64,000 nucleotides of DNA from positions 54,452 to 118,451 of the forward strand of contig VWZF01005910.1 of NCBI GenBank assembly GCA_013396755.1, in the 5' to 3' direction. Numbering within the stretch: position 1 is the stretch's first letter; every line of letters starts with the position of its first letter. The notes beneath the pieces are model-generated. The model worked only from the letters and a program-made list of their open reading frames with translations. It did not search any database and had not been told where the DNA came from. Both the position numbers and the translations under genes were made by a program. The stretch is from Sclerurus mexicanus (taxonomy: Eukaryota > Chordata > Aves > Passeriformes > Furnariidae). Positions 49,501 through 63,020 of this stretch are shown here, one piece after another.

Positions 49501-52500
49501 ATTGGTGTCAGAATTCATAGTGAGCCCATAATATATGTCTTTAAATTATTATTTAAATTATTAATGTTGAGTCCAGTGCTTTCAGTATGTCTTTGGCTTT
49601 AATGGTTAAATAGTTCAGGAGTCTTCTCCTGTCTTTCCTTTAGTATCTCTGCATTTCTTATTGTTGTTTGCCCACTGAATTTGGTGTGATTTCCCAGGTG
49701 GGCATTTTTTATTTTAACTTTCCCCTAGTGACTTTCAGAAGTCTGCAAGATATATGAAGAAAATAGATGAAAAAGTTGTGGGTTTGTTTACTGCAGTGTG
49801 TTTTTGCACAATACTTTATGAACATTAATCTTATTTTCAATGGAAAAAATACTTTCTTGAGCATTGTAGGAAGGTGACAGTGCCTCAGTCACTGTGAATA
49901 GAACTACATTATATGGTATTCTCTTACAATAAATCCCAGATTTTTTTTACAGTGTAAACATTATAAAGATATTACTCATTAATCAGTGCCTGGAATTGAG
50001 CTTCAGCTTTGGCTTTCAAGCCTGTTCCAAGGAACAGAATAGGAGAAACAGGGGAATTTTTTGTATGGACATGTCTTCTGGCCGGATGTTTTTTTACCAT
50101 GGAGGTAAACTTTCTGTGTGTGCTTTGGCTCTTGTTTTGAACTTCTCATTCTGGAGAGACAAAATAAAGGAAAAAAGAGGCTTAAAGAAGCATGCTTTTG
50201 ACCTGAAGACAACTACTACAGAGCTTCCAATTTTCATGGTATTAAAGAACAAAGAGACTTCATTGGGAACTAAAATGAAATAGTGGAAAATGTGTCTATG
50301 AGGTTAAAATAATTGTAGTGATACAATGCTGTGAGGACTATGCCAAAACACATAGGGACGATTTGTTCCGGATTTTTGTTTCCAACATCCTCTGTTATTA
50401 AATACAACTCAACAAAATATTATCTCAATATCAAAAGACAGCATTCTTAATGTCTGTCCTGCCTGTGATAATGCTGATTCACACCTTTTTTTGTCCAAAG
50501 CATTTGCAAACTTTTATTTGCCCTGCAAAAATCAATTGTTTGGCAACTTATCTACAAGAGCTGAATTCAAGTTCATCTTATTCAACATAAGCTGGTGTAA
50601 ATACTTTGGACCAATTTGCGAGTGCCACTTAGGTTGAATTACCTGATGCATGTCATGGGGCATTGATTCAAATGGAGATAAAATGTGTGTGACTGTTCTG
50701 TGAAAGAAAGATTAAATTTTCTTAGCTGTTTCTTTGATGTCAGAAAAATCTGCCTGCTTTATTCTATGTCTTTTAGACAGTAAGTTCATTAGATCCCAGA
50801 GCTCATTACTGTTTGCGCCTTTTATTGGTATGTGTGGTCATTGTAAAGGTGGTTGCTCAAGAAACTGACATTTTTATCTCCAGATGGAAAAATATATACA
50901 TTCAAGGGGATGTGTTTCTGACTGTATGTCTATGAAGCTGTAACTACATTTCCAAAATCTTGGCATTTGAAAGTTTTATCTTCTTTTTCTACCTGTAGTG
51001 TGTTAGCAGCCATTGTCTGTGTTATCTTTTAATTTCTGATGACAGGTAGAAATGCCTTTACAAAAAATTGTTTGAAAACCTGGTTTTACTGAAGCCAGCA
51101 GCAGCTACAGCTATTAACTGCACTGGGACTAAGAATTTGACATCAGCAGCCTCTTGAAAGAGAATTTCCACTTGGAATAAAACTGTCTTAAAATTCTTTC
51201 AGAATGAATTTTACTAAGGATCAGCACAAAGGCTTAAGTGGAACACAAAGATAACAGTTTAGTCTGGCTCTGGACCTGAATATTCCAGAGATATTTCATC
51301 TTCTTTAAGTCTTGATATGTACTCCTCTTGACTCCTCTTGTTTAGAAACCATTCTAGCACATGATAAATATGGAAAATACTGCAAAGAAGACACTATTTT
51401 TTGTTTGTTTTAGATAAAAACTATTGACATTCACCTCTAGCTTAAATTCTATGAATCATTTCCTTGATCGCCTTTGATGGGCTCAGCTATGAGTAGGGTA
51501 TTGGTCATTGATCTCCTGTACTGGGTAAATCCCTTCTGTGTCTGCTTGCATTATTAGTGATCTCAGAGGTACAAAAGTGTACAAATCATTGATTCTTTTT
51601 TTTTTTTAATGTGATATTTTGAAACAAAGTGGTATTATTCAATAACTGTGTCACTTGACAGCTGTGTTGCTTTAATTTTTTCTCTTTTAATGGCTTGCAA
51701 TGGAAATGAGTTCCCATACTAAGAGAGCTGAATGAATGCCATAAAGAAGAAGTTAGTTAAACTTAGGTAATATGAATGTATTTTGATGGTCCCACTTATT
51801 TGGAAAACTGCTTTTTGTTAGCATTGTTTCATTAGTGTTTCCTAGACAGGAGCTGTACCCCTTAAATAGCTACCCATCTTTTTGAATATTACAGTAGTCT
51901 AGGTGGTTTAATATTTTTCAGCCTTTTTAACACCAAATAATAAAAAAATCTGAGGAAAGCAATGTGGAGGGTGAAATAAGTCATATGTATTAAAACATGT
52001 AAGAAGTATACATGTTTGAATTAGAGGAATATAAACACTTGCAGAATCCTAAACAAGTAAATATAGTTCTTACTAACTTTTATGGCAAGTTTGCTGTTGA
52101 TTCATTAAGGTCAGGAATTTACCTTGAAACAGAAATTGAGGTGAAGAGAGAAATTAATTGGCAGTAGCTGTGTTTGTCAGCAGTGAAAGTGTAAATGGCT
52201 TTTCTCCTGCACGCTATTATCTCGAGTATATGGTATGCTGTGGTAGCACACTGTGTGCCATATGCCTCACTCTTTCATGTTACTCCCCCTCATTTTTAAT
52301 GACTCGTTCCGTATATTAAGTGTGGAAACTATTCCAACAGTGAGATTGGCACATTCTTTACACAGCTGAATTGACACGTCTGAAGCTGCCTCTGGCTACT
52401 GCTTATAGACTTGCTTTTCTTTCATGGAGAATATGTTTTGACTAATTTTAGTCATGCAAACCCTGCAGTGTGATGTTGTCATAAGTCCTTGCGCAGTAGA

Positions 52501-54355
52501 AGGCAGCAGTCTGCCTCCTTGGCCATATATGGCTCTTATGTTGTTGCCATATGCCAGCTCTAACATTACCTGCATATCACATGCATTTCATTTTGTGTGA
52601 ACTAAGTACATCAGAGGGGAAGAAAAAGGTTTTATGCAAGAGAGAAAACTATCTCTCTACTTGGGACTTATATAATTACAGTAATGAAAAATAACAATAA
52701 TTAATTCTGTTTTGTTTGATGTCCTAAAGAAAAAAATACCACCAAAATTTAAAATAGCATAGTCCAGATGCCGGTATGCAGGTGCAGGAGTCTAGAAGCT
52801 GCTTTGTGCCAGAAAACAGTAGTAGGGCATCTGCCTGGCACTAGAACTGGGTTTTTCCTGCTGCTGCATTGCCAGAACAAACACTGTTGTGCTCTGGCCC
52901 AGGATAGCTGCCTTCTCCCAGTGGGTTCCTGGGCAGGATTTGGAAGTGAGCATCAGTCTAACATCCACTTCTAGGTTGTGCCATCTCTGTTTTGCAGGCA
53001 TAGGCACTTCAACAGTAGAGACCTGATAAGTTCATTGCCAGGAGGCCTCAGTGTCAAAAAATGGTCCTGGTCGCATTTACTTTGCCTATCTATATATCTA
53101 TACATGCATGTACAAACAAATAGACATATATATAGCAAAAAAAAAAATAATCTTAGTTCTATAAAGAGGAGGTTTGCAAAGATGCATGTGCAATTAGCAA
53201 TTTATTTTGAATCTCAGTGGGCCCTGAAAGTGTAATTCTTGTTAATGTCCCTGAAAGTTGTGCTTAAAATTATCAGTCACTCAAGCACACAATTTGAAAT
53301 ATAAGTTAGTAAACTAAGTGCTGTTGTGGAGCCTCAAACTACAGCCACTCTGGACTCTTTTCCCATCTGTTTATAGCACATTAACTCAGCTTTAAAACTT
53401 ACAAGTGTGCCTTTTCTGAGGCCTGTGCCAGCACAGCTTCTTTTTCATGCAGTTATACTCCATTTTAAAGAAGGCATAATTTATTAAGTTTTCACCTTTA
53501 AATAGATCAGTCTGTCCTGTGAGAGGCCTAGAATGATCTTCCTTACCTAGGCTTGACCTCTGCCCATTGTGTATTCACATCTTTGCCTTAGTACAGCCAC
53601 TTTTTCTTCTGTTTGTCTTCATTTTATAGCTGTGTTCAGAGCATCCTTGTACCTTCAATTAGCTCAGTGTTGATTCCTGTCATTCTCAAATTCAACTTTG
53701 ACAATGGATTTTGACAGCCTCTTATAAACTGCTTTTCACTTTTTCTTTCCAGTGGTGAGGTGCTGTTTCCTAACAGCTTCTGTCTCAGTTGTCTCCATCA
53801 CTGTTGTACAATGCCCATCACTCCTTTTTCTCTCATGAATGTAGCAAAGGGACCAGAGTAAGACTACTTTTGCTGTTGATTCAGTCCAGCAAGCTGCAGT
53901 CAACTCTATCCATTCACAATGAGCTGAGGAACTACAAGAAATTGCTTATAAAACAGACGATAACCTGCCTTCTGGGTTTGGCTTACTCCTTATCCCTAAA
54001 TGGTTTACTCTTCCATCCAAATTTTGTTTGCACTCTGTAGTTCTTTAATTTTTTTTTCTTAATTGGTTCCTAATGTGTAGGAAAAAAGATTGAACATAAG
54101 TACTTGGCATTTCTCACGTTTATGCTTTATACAGATTAATTATGTGTTAGATATGAAGTATCTCCTATTTGTGTTTAAATTTGTAATGTTTTCATGTCAG
54201 TTAATGGTCTTGCTCTTGTGTCCTGAGTCAGGGATAAGGAAAACCTTCATTTTCCTTCTCCATATTTCATTATTGTGCACATTTGTTATTGATGGCCTTC
54301 TCCTTTCAGAAGCCGAGTAATTTTTTTTTTCATCCTTTCTGATTATTGTGTATGA

Positions 54356-55120
54356 AGTTTCGAGTCCTTTGATCATTTGCACTGCTTTTCTCTGAACCTT
54401 GCCTACTTCTGCAGTATCCTTTTCTAGACTGGGTAATCAGGAGCACGTATAGCATTCCAGATGAGACTCCACCAACTGATTTATATCATGACATTACAAT
54501 ACTTTCTGCATTATTCACCATCCTATGTCTTATCCTTCAAAACATCATGTCTGCTTTTTTTACCACAACTCAGCATTGAGCTGAGGTCTTTAATGAGTTT
54601 TCTACAGTGATACCAGACTATTTTCAAAGCTTCACACATTTAATTTAGGATGATGAAAGTATGCTCTTTCTTTTTTCTTTTGTCCAGTGTGGGTTATTTT
54701 GTATGTACTAACATCTAGTTTCATTTGCCATTTTGGTGATTACTTTGGTTTCTCTTGTAAACTTCTCACAGTCGTGTCTGGACCTGACCCTAAATAACTT
54801 TGAAGCACCTGCAGTTTTCCTTGCTTACTACTTAGCCTTTGTTCCAGTTTCATTTCAGTTGTACTTGAAAAGAAACAAAGAGCTTGATCTTGTAGTGATC
54901 AACTTACTTTTTCAGTAAGAAAACCTGACCATTTGTTTAATCCTCCTTTATTTTAAAGTCTTAGCCAATTTTGATTATGACAATGTGTTCCAGCTCACAT
55001 ATTTAATATACTGTTCATCCACTGACATTTTAAAAGGGACTTTGCTGAAATCTGGTATTTTTAATGTTTTATAAAGGTACCAACCAGGTCATGCATTCTG
55101 TGCATGTTGATTTGTAACAC
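54356..55120 (-). repeat. Old CR1/L3-like LINE remnant, antisense
   Basis: Segments match, in order, the antisense of the ancient amniote CR1 group: a cttttctctgaacctt-type start, gatttatatcatgacatta (54480), catctagtttcatttgccattttg (54713), the aacttctcacagtc region (54761), gaaaacctgaccatttg (54919) and gactttgctgaaatctggt (55039). It is heavily diverged, with several small indels and no usable frame. It is much older than the CR1 copies in the TTC33 introns. The boundaries are approximate. Confidence 0.8.
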
Positions 55121-55268
55121 ATGAACTCCTGGCTTCTCAGACTGTTGCTGCATAGATCTATTTCTCTAATTGGGAAAATAAAAAAGGTCTTGAATTTTTG
55201 AAGTTTACTAACAGGGTAAGTGACAATCATAGGAGATAGGGCAAAACATGGTTCATAGCATTTATTTC

Positions 55269-55360
55269 ATTCATTCATTCATTCATTCATTCATTCATTC
55301 ATTCATTCATTCATTCATTCATTCATTCATTCATTCATTCATTCATTCATTCATTCATTC
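55269..55360 (+). repeat. (ATTC)23 perfect microsatellite
   Basis: 92 bases of uninterrupted ATTC (23 copies), preceded by a partial unit. Pure arrays of this length are usually very variable. Confidence 0.98.
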
Positions 55361-57199
55361 ACATTGTTTAACCTAATTCTTAAGGTCTCAGATGATGCCT
55401 CTAAAGCCCTTTGTCTCAGATCTTAACCTGTCTTTAGGATTACAAAGTTTTCCTTTTGCAGACTTTCCTGTTACTTACCATATCACTGTTCCAGAAACTT
55501 AAAATACTGGCCTTTTTGCCTATCCATTCCAGACATAGAAGACAGATTATTCCCTCATTTTTTGCATTAACATAGTATCTGTACTTCGTTTTCAGATTTC
55601 ACCTTCACTCTTTTCTTACTTAGAATAGTAATTCTTGATATTTTTTTTCAGAGATGATGAGCTGTAGGTTTCTAATTATTATTGTCCCATGTTGTATCAT
55701 TTCCAGATCATACAAAACTTCTGTGAAAGGCAGTTCCACAGACTGGACAGAGCCAACAAGGAAATCACATAAAGCTTGTCACAGGAAGGCAGTTTCAGAA
55801 AACAAAAGCATTGAGAGAAGGAAAGCCAAGAGAAGGAAAGCCCCAAATCTGCTGTTCCAGTGATACTTCCAGTATTGATATCCCAGATACCCGTCATCAA
55901 CTGGCATCTTCAAAACTCAGTTGTCCGCTGAGGCTTTACTATCAGGACTGAGAATTATGTTTGCTGGGAGAGGTCGAATACTCTCTGCAAGTTTGGCTTT
56001 GTTTACTTTTTTTTGGCATTTTATATTACAATTTTATTGAGCATCCCAGCTGATATTTTCATTGTAGAAATATTACTACAGCATCATGCTACATAAAACT
56101 TTGTGATACACCTTTGCTAATTATGGTGTTGTTTTTTTTTTTAACAGCTTTCAAGGATGAGACTGTGAAAAATTAGAGACTGTTTTTATTTTCTCAGTGG
56201 GACAATTCTTTGTCTTTTTTGTTCAGGAGGCAATGAGGGTAGAGAAGAAAAATCTTGGGCTTGTGCCTTCACTGGTGTAAATGATTTGCTTAAAATTTTT
56301 CAATCTTTTCAGAAATAGCTTGACTACAGTTTTGACACACCTGCTGTATTTCTGTATAGTAACACAGGAAATATGTGAAAAATACGATTACTTTTCAGAT
56401 CCCATGTAATTATGTATGCCTTTGAAGCTGACAAATTGTGGTGGAGAAAGCTGTTTTTATGTAGTACACATAGGAAAGAAGAGATTGTAATGTATTTTAG
56501 GTTTTGTAGCTTTAAATAGAAGCCAGAATTTGAGGAGCCCTTGGAAATTCACTGTATGTGAATCAAACAAGCCAGAGCAGTCCTATAGTTCAGGTGGGCA
56601 GTCTGCAGGTGTTGAATACTCTGTTGTCTGTGGAGTACATTGTGTTTTGACAAAAGAGTAAAGAGACAGAGCAAAGAGGCAGAGTTTGTGGAGTGGTGTC
56701 AGAGGAGTGGAAAGAAGGAAAGAAGTAAATGAATGAAGCAAAGAAAGAACACTGCTGTCATCCTGAATGATGGGCCACTGTGTGCATTATTTAGCTGTCT
56801 AGAGGTCTTCTGAGTTCTTCAGATGAAGACTGGCCATTGCCCAGACAAAATTTTCAGTTGGCTGACACAGTAAGGATAAAACTAAATGAAGATTTGCTGG
56901 ACTTTCTCTTTTTTCCTACAGTGTGGTGGGTTTTTTGTTTTGTTTTTAGTTTTTTTTGTTTGATTTTTTTTTTTAACAAGGTAAATAGAAGTGAATATTG
57001 TCTTGCAGGTGCTAGTGAAGTGCTGCTTTCTGCAAGGATTTTATAAGATTTCTTTGAACATTCTTCCTGATTGTTTGCCTTTTGGGACACTGTTAAAATC
57101 TGACTAGCATTTGTAACTAAATGATCATCATTGATTGACAGTTAATTGAAAAGTAAAAAATATTTGGATTAGGCTATCTTTGCTTTGAATGGCACTTTT
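55361..57199. other. Gene-free stretch
   Basis: Unique AT-rich DNA with a T/G-rich tract at 56929-56976. Nothing else is recognised. Confidence 0.6.
56929..56976 (+). repeat. T/G-rich low-complexity tract
   Basis: Runs of T separated by single G, of the same type as the tracts between 35 and 45 kb. Confidence 0.88.
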
Positions 57200-57430
57200 G
57201 TTTGTTGTTCTCCACTTGCCTAGCTTTCCAAAGATCCTCTGATAGTCTTGCAGCATTTAATCTTGATTGTGTACAACACTGTTGTGTCATCTGCAGATTT
57301 TGCTATTGCATTGCTCCTTACTTTTTTCAAATGACTCATAAGATTGGATGTCCCACCTTCAATTTACTAATATATTGTTTTGTTCTTTTCTTTCAGATTC
57401 TCCCTTTACCATGCCAGTGTTTTATCAGAT
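57200..57430 (-). repeat. Second old CR1/L3-like remnant, antisense
   Basis: Contains agatcctctgatagtcttgc (57232) and gtgtcatctgcagattttgc (57284), which correspond to a stretch of the old CR1 consensus also covered in part by the copy at 54.4-55.1 kb. It is therefore a separate insertion or a duplicate. Boundaries approximate. Confidence 0.65.
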
Positions 57431-60400
57431 GCTCAACCTGTGTGAAAGCTGCTTCTGATGACTTGTAAAAAGCTTTTCTTAAATGTTTACTTACAGAATT
57501 AGTGTCTTGTTGCCCTTCAGATATTGACAAGGATTTTAGGATTGCCAGAGGTTAATTAGCCTGGGCTCTAAAGTTTACCCATTGTTTTTCAGGCTTTCTT
57601 GTGGGAAGGGGAGGAGGAAGTATGTGTCTTGAAGTCTTAGGTATGACAGCAATTCACACCAACATGCCCAACCTGAATTAAGTAGTTCTGATGGTGAAAA
57701 CCACATAACTGTGGTAGAGCTGAGGATGCAATGCAATGTATGTCTGGAAAACTATATAAACCTCAAATAACGAGCCAGCACATTGCACTGTCTTACCCCA
57801 GTTAGTGTTTTAACTATTGCCAAACTGTAATCAGTCTTCAAATCCTTGAAGTTTTGTGATAGTACCCTTAGAGGATCTTTATTAGGACAATGTGAGCAAA
57901 TGTATATTTTTTCTTTTTTTTAAAACTATGCAGATGTTTTTTGGAAGTCTGTGCTGTGATTCTGCCTTCTCTTCCATGGACTTGTGGAGTATGCTTAAAC
58001 TTGGCCCAGAAGCTACTGATTTCCTGCATTTTAGCTGCAACTGACATGCACATATCCCTGCTCACACCATTGGATATGAATAGTCTAAGAATTATATTAC
58101 ATCCAGAGTATTCCTGTTATAGCATGGACAATATAGGTTAGATATCCTTTGCACATGCTGCAAAGTACATATTTGTTTTTCATGATATGCTGTTTATAAG
58201 CCTATCTGCATTAACATTTACCATCTGTTATGCTTCTTGCATAGTCAGGTGATGTGGCTGTCCAAGATTCAGTAAATTATTTTACCTGGCAGCTTTATCA
58301 TCCTTGATTTTCTTTGCATAAATCTCCCCTCCTGTTTCGAAATATATCCTGCTAGTCTTGTTAACTGTATAATTGTTTTTTATCACCTATCAGCTCCTAC
58401 TAAATATGCAGAGATGTATTTTCAAAGATAAAATTCTCCCAATTTTCTCCAGTCTGAACATCTGTGGATTTTGGCTGTCTGCATTTATTTCTCACCCTTA
58501 GGACAATGTTTTCTGAAAGGGGACTTTAATGCCTAAGGAACATACTTATACAATACAGCTTTGCAGGTACACAGGTGATTTTGTAATTAGGAAAGGAAAG
58601 CCCAGTGCGTAAAGCACAGGTAAACACATTCAGATGTAACTGCTCAGCTTTGGATTTAATTTTGTGACCATGTCTCAGTCTCAGGTGTGTTTCATAGCTT
58701 TGAGATTTCAGTGGTTCTATGCTGGCTTATAGTAGCTGAAGACATGTCCTAGGGTATTCAACACTTAGTTTTTAGGAGGTGGCTCTCATTTGTGAGGTCT
58801 ACTGGTCTCCTTCTTTTTACCTTTCCTTCAACTATCAGCACCTGGCCTTGTCAGACTGTGGTCTCAAATGCAGCCCTGTGTGCCAAGAGCCCTCTATAAT
58901 TATGGCACAAGGCAGTGCTGGGCAGAGGTAGTTTAAGACAAATCTAAGATATTAGTTAGGATCTCGTTAGCATAGCAATGCCCATGATTACCAGCTCAGT
59001 ATGAATTAGACCATTGACCTGAAGAGCTGTGTGCCAGCACTGAACGCTGCTTCCAGCACTGGAACTGGCTCATGTGGAGGTATTTCAGTTCTTCCTGCAC
59101 AGCACTGCTTTGTCTGTATTAAAACACTTTTTTCTCTCTCTGCTAACTTTGCTTTTCGTCCTTGGCTCAGCTTGTGCTTTCTTAATTGCTAACTGTTTCG
59201 GTGCCTCTCCTGGGAAAGATCATCCTTTCGAGTCTGTGATTATATGGAAGAGGGTTTATGATGTCATGTATAACAGCAATTTCCTTCTGTTGGGCAAAAT
59301 CCATTCAGCTGTTAGTATTTTTTAACCCATGTATTCCAAGACAGATCTTACTGGAAATGCTTAGGGCAAGGATACTATAAAGTTGAGAAGTAAGGCACAA
59401 GAGCAAACTCAAATACAAATCCATGTTGTTACAGAAGTATTCAATAATAAAAAATGTCCATTCCAAAAATATTTGTTTGAGCAATTACTGTTTCAACTCC
59501 ATGTCTTTTGCCAAGACATGTTCCATGAAGATGCCCAATGTAAATACACTTGCTTTTTTAGCTTTATGATGAATATAACTCGTACAACATCAATTCAACC
59601 CTTGGGCCTATTCCTTCTCTATTGCACTATTATACTCATGTGTCATCAGTCTGACTGGATGCTTTTTCTTTTATTTTATTCTCATTAAGCCAGATGTCCG
59701 TGTTTGTAAGACAGATTTGAAAACGTGAGGCAGAATTTTTCTCTTAAACAAATGGGGCCATCTGCTCAGCAGTGGAATGACAAGGACTGGGAGACTGAGG
59801 ATGAGACTACAGTTTAGAAAAAAAACCCAAATTTGTTCTCAGACAGAAAGATTAATCCTTTCTACTTAGGGAAAAAAAATTCTCAGTCTGCTCATTGGTA
59901 TCTGTGCTGGCATCTGCTGTGATGCTAAACTAATCGTCATGACATGTTGACCATTAAGTCCAGGTAACTGAAACTGCCAGGTTCATATCTCCTCCTTGTC
60001 CCTGATATGTAAGCTAGGCATATGGCTAGTTTCAGTTGAATATTCAGTAATAGTGCTTCTGTAAAACTGATTTTAAAGGAATGGAACAAAAATGACTGGA
60101 GCTTGCTGTTACATGCTTGATGCAAATGGTCTTTCTCCTGGAATGTTGATAGTCTTCTGAGACATTCATTAACTCTTCTTAAGGTCTACAGTAATTTTCT
60201 TCTGCATGGCAAATGACAATAAACCTATTGTGGAATTTAACTTCTCAGCTCATTCCTGAAGCAGGCATCACTGATATTTAAATACATAGATAATGAGTAT
60301 CTGTTTGGATTCTGTAGTTAGGTTTTATCTTGCCACTGTCATTCCTGTTTGGTTCTAGCTGTACTGAAACAAGGAAAACCAGGGAGCTGATGCCATCCAA

Positions 60401-62673
60401 GTGAGTCAAGCCTAGTGTACAGTTTAGCTATGTAAATATGTCTGATTTCCTCTATATTTAATTTGAGGAAATATAAGTATTTTGATAACATTCCAAAAAC
60501 TGAGATAAACTTGTCTAACTAATAAAAAGATTAAAAGACAAATAATGAGGTATAAAACTCATAAGTACATACACCCACACAGTACCAGTATCTACCTACA
60601 CTGGAGTGTGTAGGAGGCCTCACACTCACAGGTATTTATTCTCTTTATCAGAATCAGATAGTTTTCCACACTGAAAGCAAACTGAGATCTGAAGGGAGTG
60701 TAGATGGTTGAAATCTGAAGAAGTAGAGTGAATCTCCTTTTGTATCTACCAACTACTGCATGAATTTAATTCTAATGATTTCATTAACTGTGCTTCTACC
60801 CAGGTAAGAGTAAAATTTGAAATTTTAAAATTTTTACCCAGCAATGAGGGTAACTGACTTATTTGAACAGCACTTGGCAGTAACAGCTTTCTGGATAAAA
60901 AAAATAAATATTTATATGGAATAACCTTTTGGGTTTTTAACCTCCTAGTATTGCATGGCACAGTAGTATGAACTTACTATTTTTTCATTTACCATAGTTT
61001 CTCTGAAGTTTTTAAAGATTCATTGCTTCTGTCATATCTAAAATTAGGCTATTTATTTTTATAGGGAAATGCACTTTTTCTTCTTGTAGTGTGCTAATTA
61101 GGGCTATGTGTGCTCTAAAATACATATCATAATATTAGTTGTCTGTAGAGATAAGCATAGAAAAGTATTTTTTTTTAAATACAGTGAATTGATCCATTTA
61201 TATAATCTCATTTGCTGTGAGTAGACATTAATTTTATTTTTTTTTCCACAACAGTCTGCTTACATAGAAGAACTGGCTTTTTTTCCCAGCAAGTAGGAAT
61301 ATCTTATCACAACAGTTATAGTACAGCATGTGGGAAGGACTCATCATTCAGGCTAAGCCCACTTGTTAAACAAGTGGAAAGCTGAATACATAAGTAAACT
61401 TTGTTCTGATTCTACAAACGTGGACTACTAGAGTACAGCCTATACTGAGTCCTCATTACTAAGGACAATATAATAGGATGTGAATTCCTGAATTATGTAG
61501 GGGAGATTTCCAGTGTTACATAGGAAGCACACAGGCCAAGCTGCCTGCTGTTGTGAAATTTTGCAACCCACATACATTGACCCCCATAGCTGATCAATAC
61601 AGGAGCTCTTTGTTTAGGCAGATGTTTTCTCAGAGATTTATAATACCACTGCCTCAATTTTGGGGTAAACTGTAGCTGAACAGAATGATAAAGTCAGATC
61701 AAATCTCATAAATAAAGGACTGATGATGAATTAGGCAAGAAATTTATTTACCTATTTATTTAATTATTTTAATTTTGACTAATACGTAGTCTCATTATTA
61801 AGAATGCAATTTGGTGTTCCAACGAATTCAGCAGCAGACCTCCCTCCAACTTTAACAAAGGAAATGTTCTGTCTTTATGAAATGTATTTTATGTAAAATC
61901 CTTGAAAAGTCAAAAAGAGCCATCTAAGTTTTTCTTTGAGGTTTTGAGAACAGGCCAAAATTAAAATATGACTGTTAACAGCTCCAGCAATTGAGATACT
62001 TCCTGCAGCATAAATTTATGGCTATCCTGGGTTCTGTCAGCACAGTTTGCAGAGGTATTAACCTGACAGAAAGAGTCCTGCAATAGTATTTGTGAACATT
62101 GCTCCTTGGGTGGGAAGGAAGTCAGAAGGAAGTATTTCCATTAAGAGTGCCAAGCTGTAAGTGTGGAAGAAAAGGTGTGGAGCTTTAAAAATAGTTTTTG
62201 TGACTTTTTAAAGCATTTTCTGTTAGTAGTTTTGGCCAGATTTTTTTTTGTGGTGACCCACAGCAGGCCAGTGTAATTTTGGTTACGCTTATATTAATGT
62301 TTTAGTGTATCCAGTTCCAAGGAGGTGTTACTGCAAAGACCTAACTGGTTAAGGGAATACTTTGTCCATCTGCATGTGTGATCAACTTATTGTGTATTTG
62401 CTGGTGAACCAGCAAGTTCACACATGTGTTCTGTAATAACAGCTCTAATCACACTTAACAGGGATTAGAGCTCAGTCTTATTTGACACACTTGGTTATTA
62501 ACTCATAGAAGGCAGGAAGGACTGAAGTACAATGTGTAGTAAAATGTGTCACAAATCTATATTATATTATATATTAATATATTAATTCCACTACTCAAGA
62601 AACTAGTAGTGTGTTCGCATTTCAGTGTTTTCAAGCTTTTTTTCTACTCCAGTTATTTGTTGGACAGGAATGG
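57431..62673. other. Gene-free stretch
   Basis: About 5 kb of AT-rich DNA. I see no exon, RNA gene or clear interspersed repeat; further very old CR1 traces are possible but below what I can support by eye. A perfect 19-bp palindrome lies at 61359-61377 and a short hairpin at 62398-62415. Confidence 0.55.
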
Positions 62674-62717
62674 GATTTTTTTGGTGTTTTTTTTGTTTGG
62701 TTGGTTGGGTTTTTTTA
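62674..62717 (+). repeat. T/G-rich low-complexity tract
   Basis: T runs with ggttggttggg, just upstream of the CR1 tail. Confidence 0.88.
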
Positions 62718-62775
62718 CTGTTGTTCTTCACACTACTAAGGAAATAATAATAAGAACTGTTAGAATTGTAAAACC

Positions 62776-62890
62776 ACAAAACCACAGAATGGTTTGGATT
62801 GGAAGGGACCATCTAGTTACAAATACCTGTGCCATGGGCAGAGAACTTTCCACTAGACCAGGTTGCTCAGAGGTCCATCTAACCCGACCT
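62776..62890 (-). repeat. CR1 LINE 3'-terminal fragment, antisense
   Basis: Begins with the reverse complement of the CR1 terminus (cagaatggtttggattggaa) and includes ccatgggcagagaactttcc and ccactagaccaggttgctca. It is only about 115 bp, an extreme 5' truncation. It lies between two T/G-rich tracts. Confidence 0.93.
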
Positions 62891-62920
62891 AGTTACCTAA
62901 TAAGGACTTTTTAGGTTAAC

Positions 62921-63020
62921 TCTTTTTTTTTGTGTTTTTTTGTTTGTTTGTTTGTTTTGTTTTTGGTGGAAGGAACAGCTAGTTCTGGGGTTTTTTGTTT
63001 GTTTTTATTTTTTTTCTCTG
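62921..63020 (+). repeat. T/G-rich low-complexity tract
   Basis: T runs and (TTTG)n in two blocks (62921-62966 and 62986-63016) shortly after the CR1 tail. The Lys-rich ORF on the - strand here is an artefact. Confidence 0.9.

Larger units (their letters stand above)
32031..54355. other. Gene-free region upstream of PTGER4
   Basis: About 22 kb of AT-rich, mostly unique DNA. I find no exon with flanking splice sites and coding character, no RNA gene and no recognisable CR1 or LTR. T-rich low-complexity tracts are scattered through it (listed separately). Some modest GC-richer pieces (35.29-35.47 kb, 52.75-53.0 kb) are unexplained. In mammals this flank of PTGER4 is a gene desert with distal regulatory sequence. 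Confidence 0.6.
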
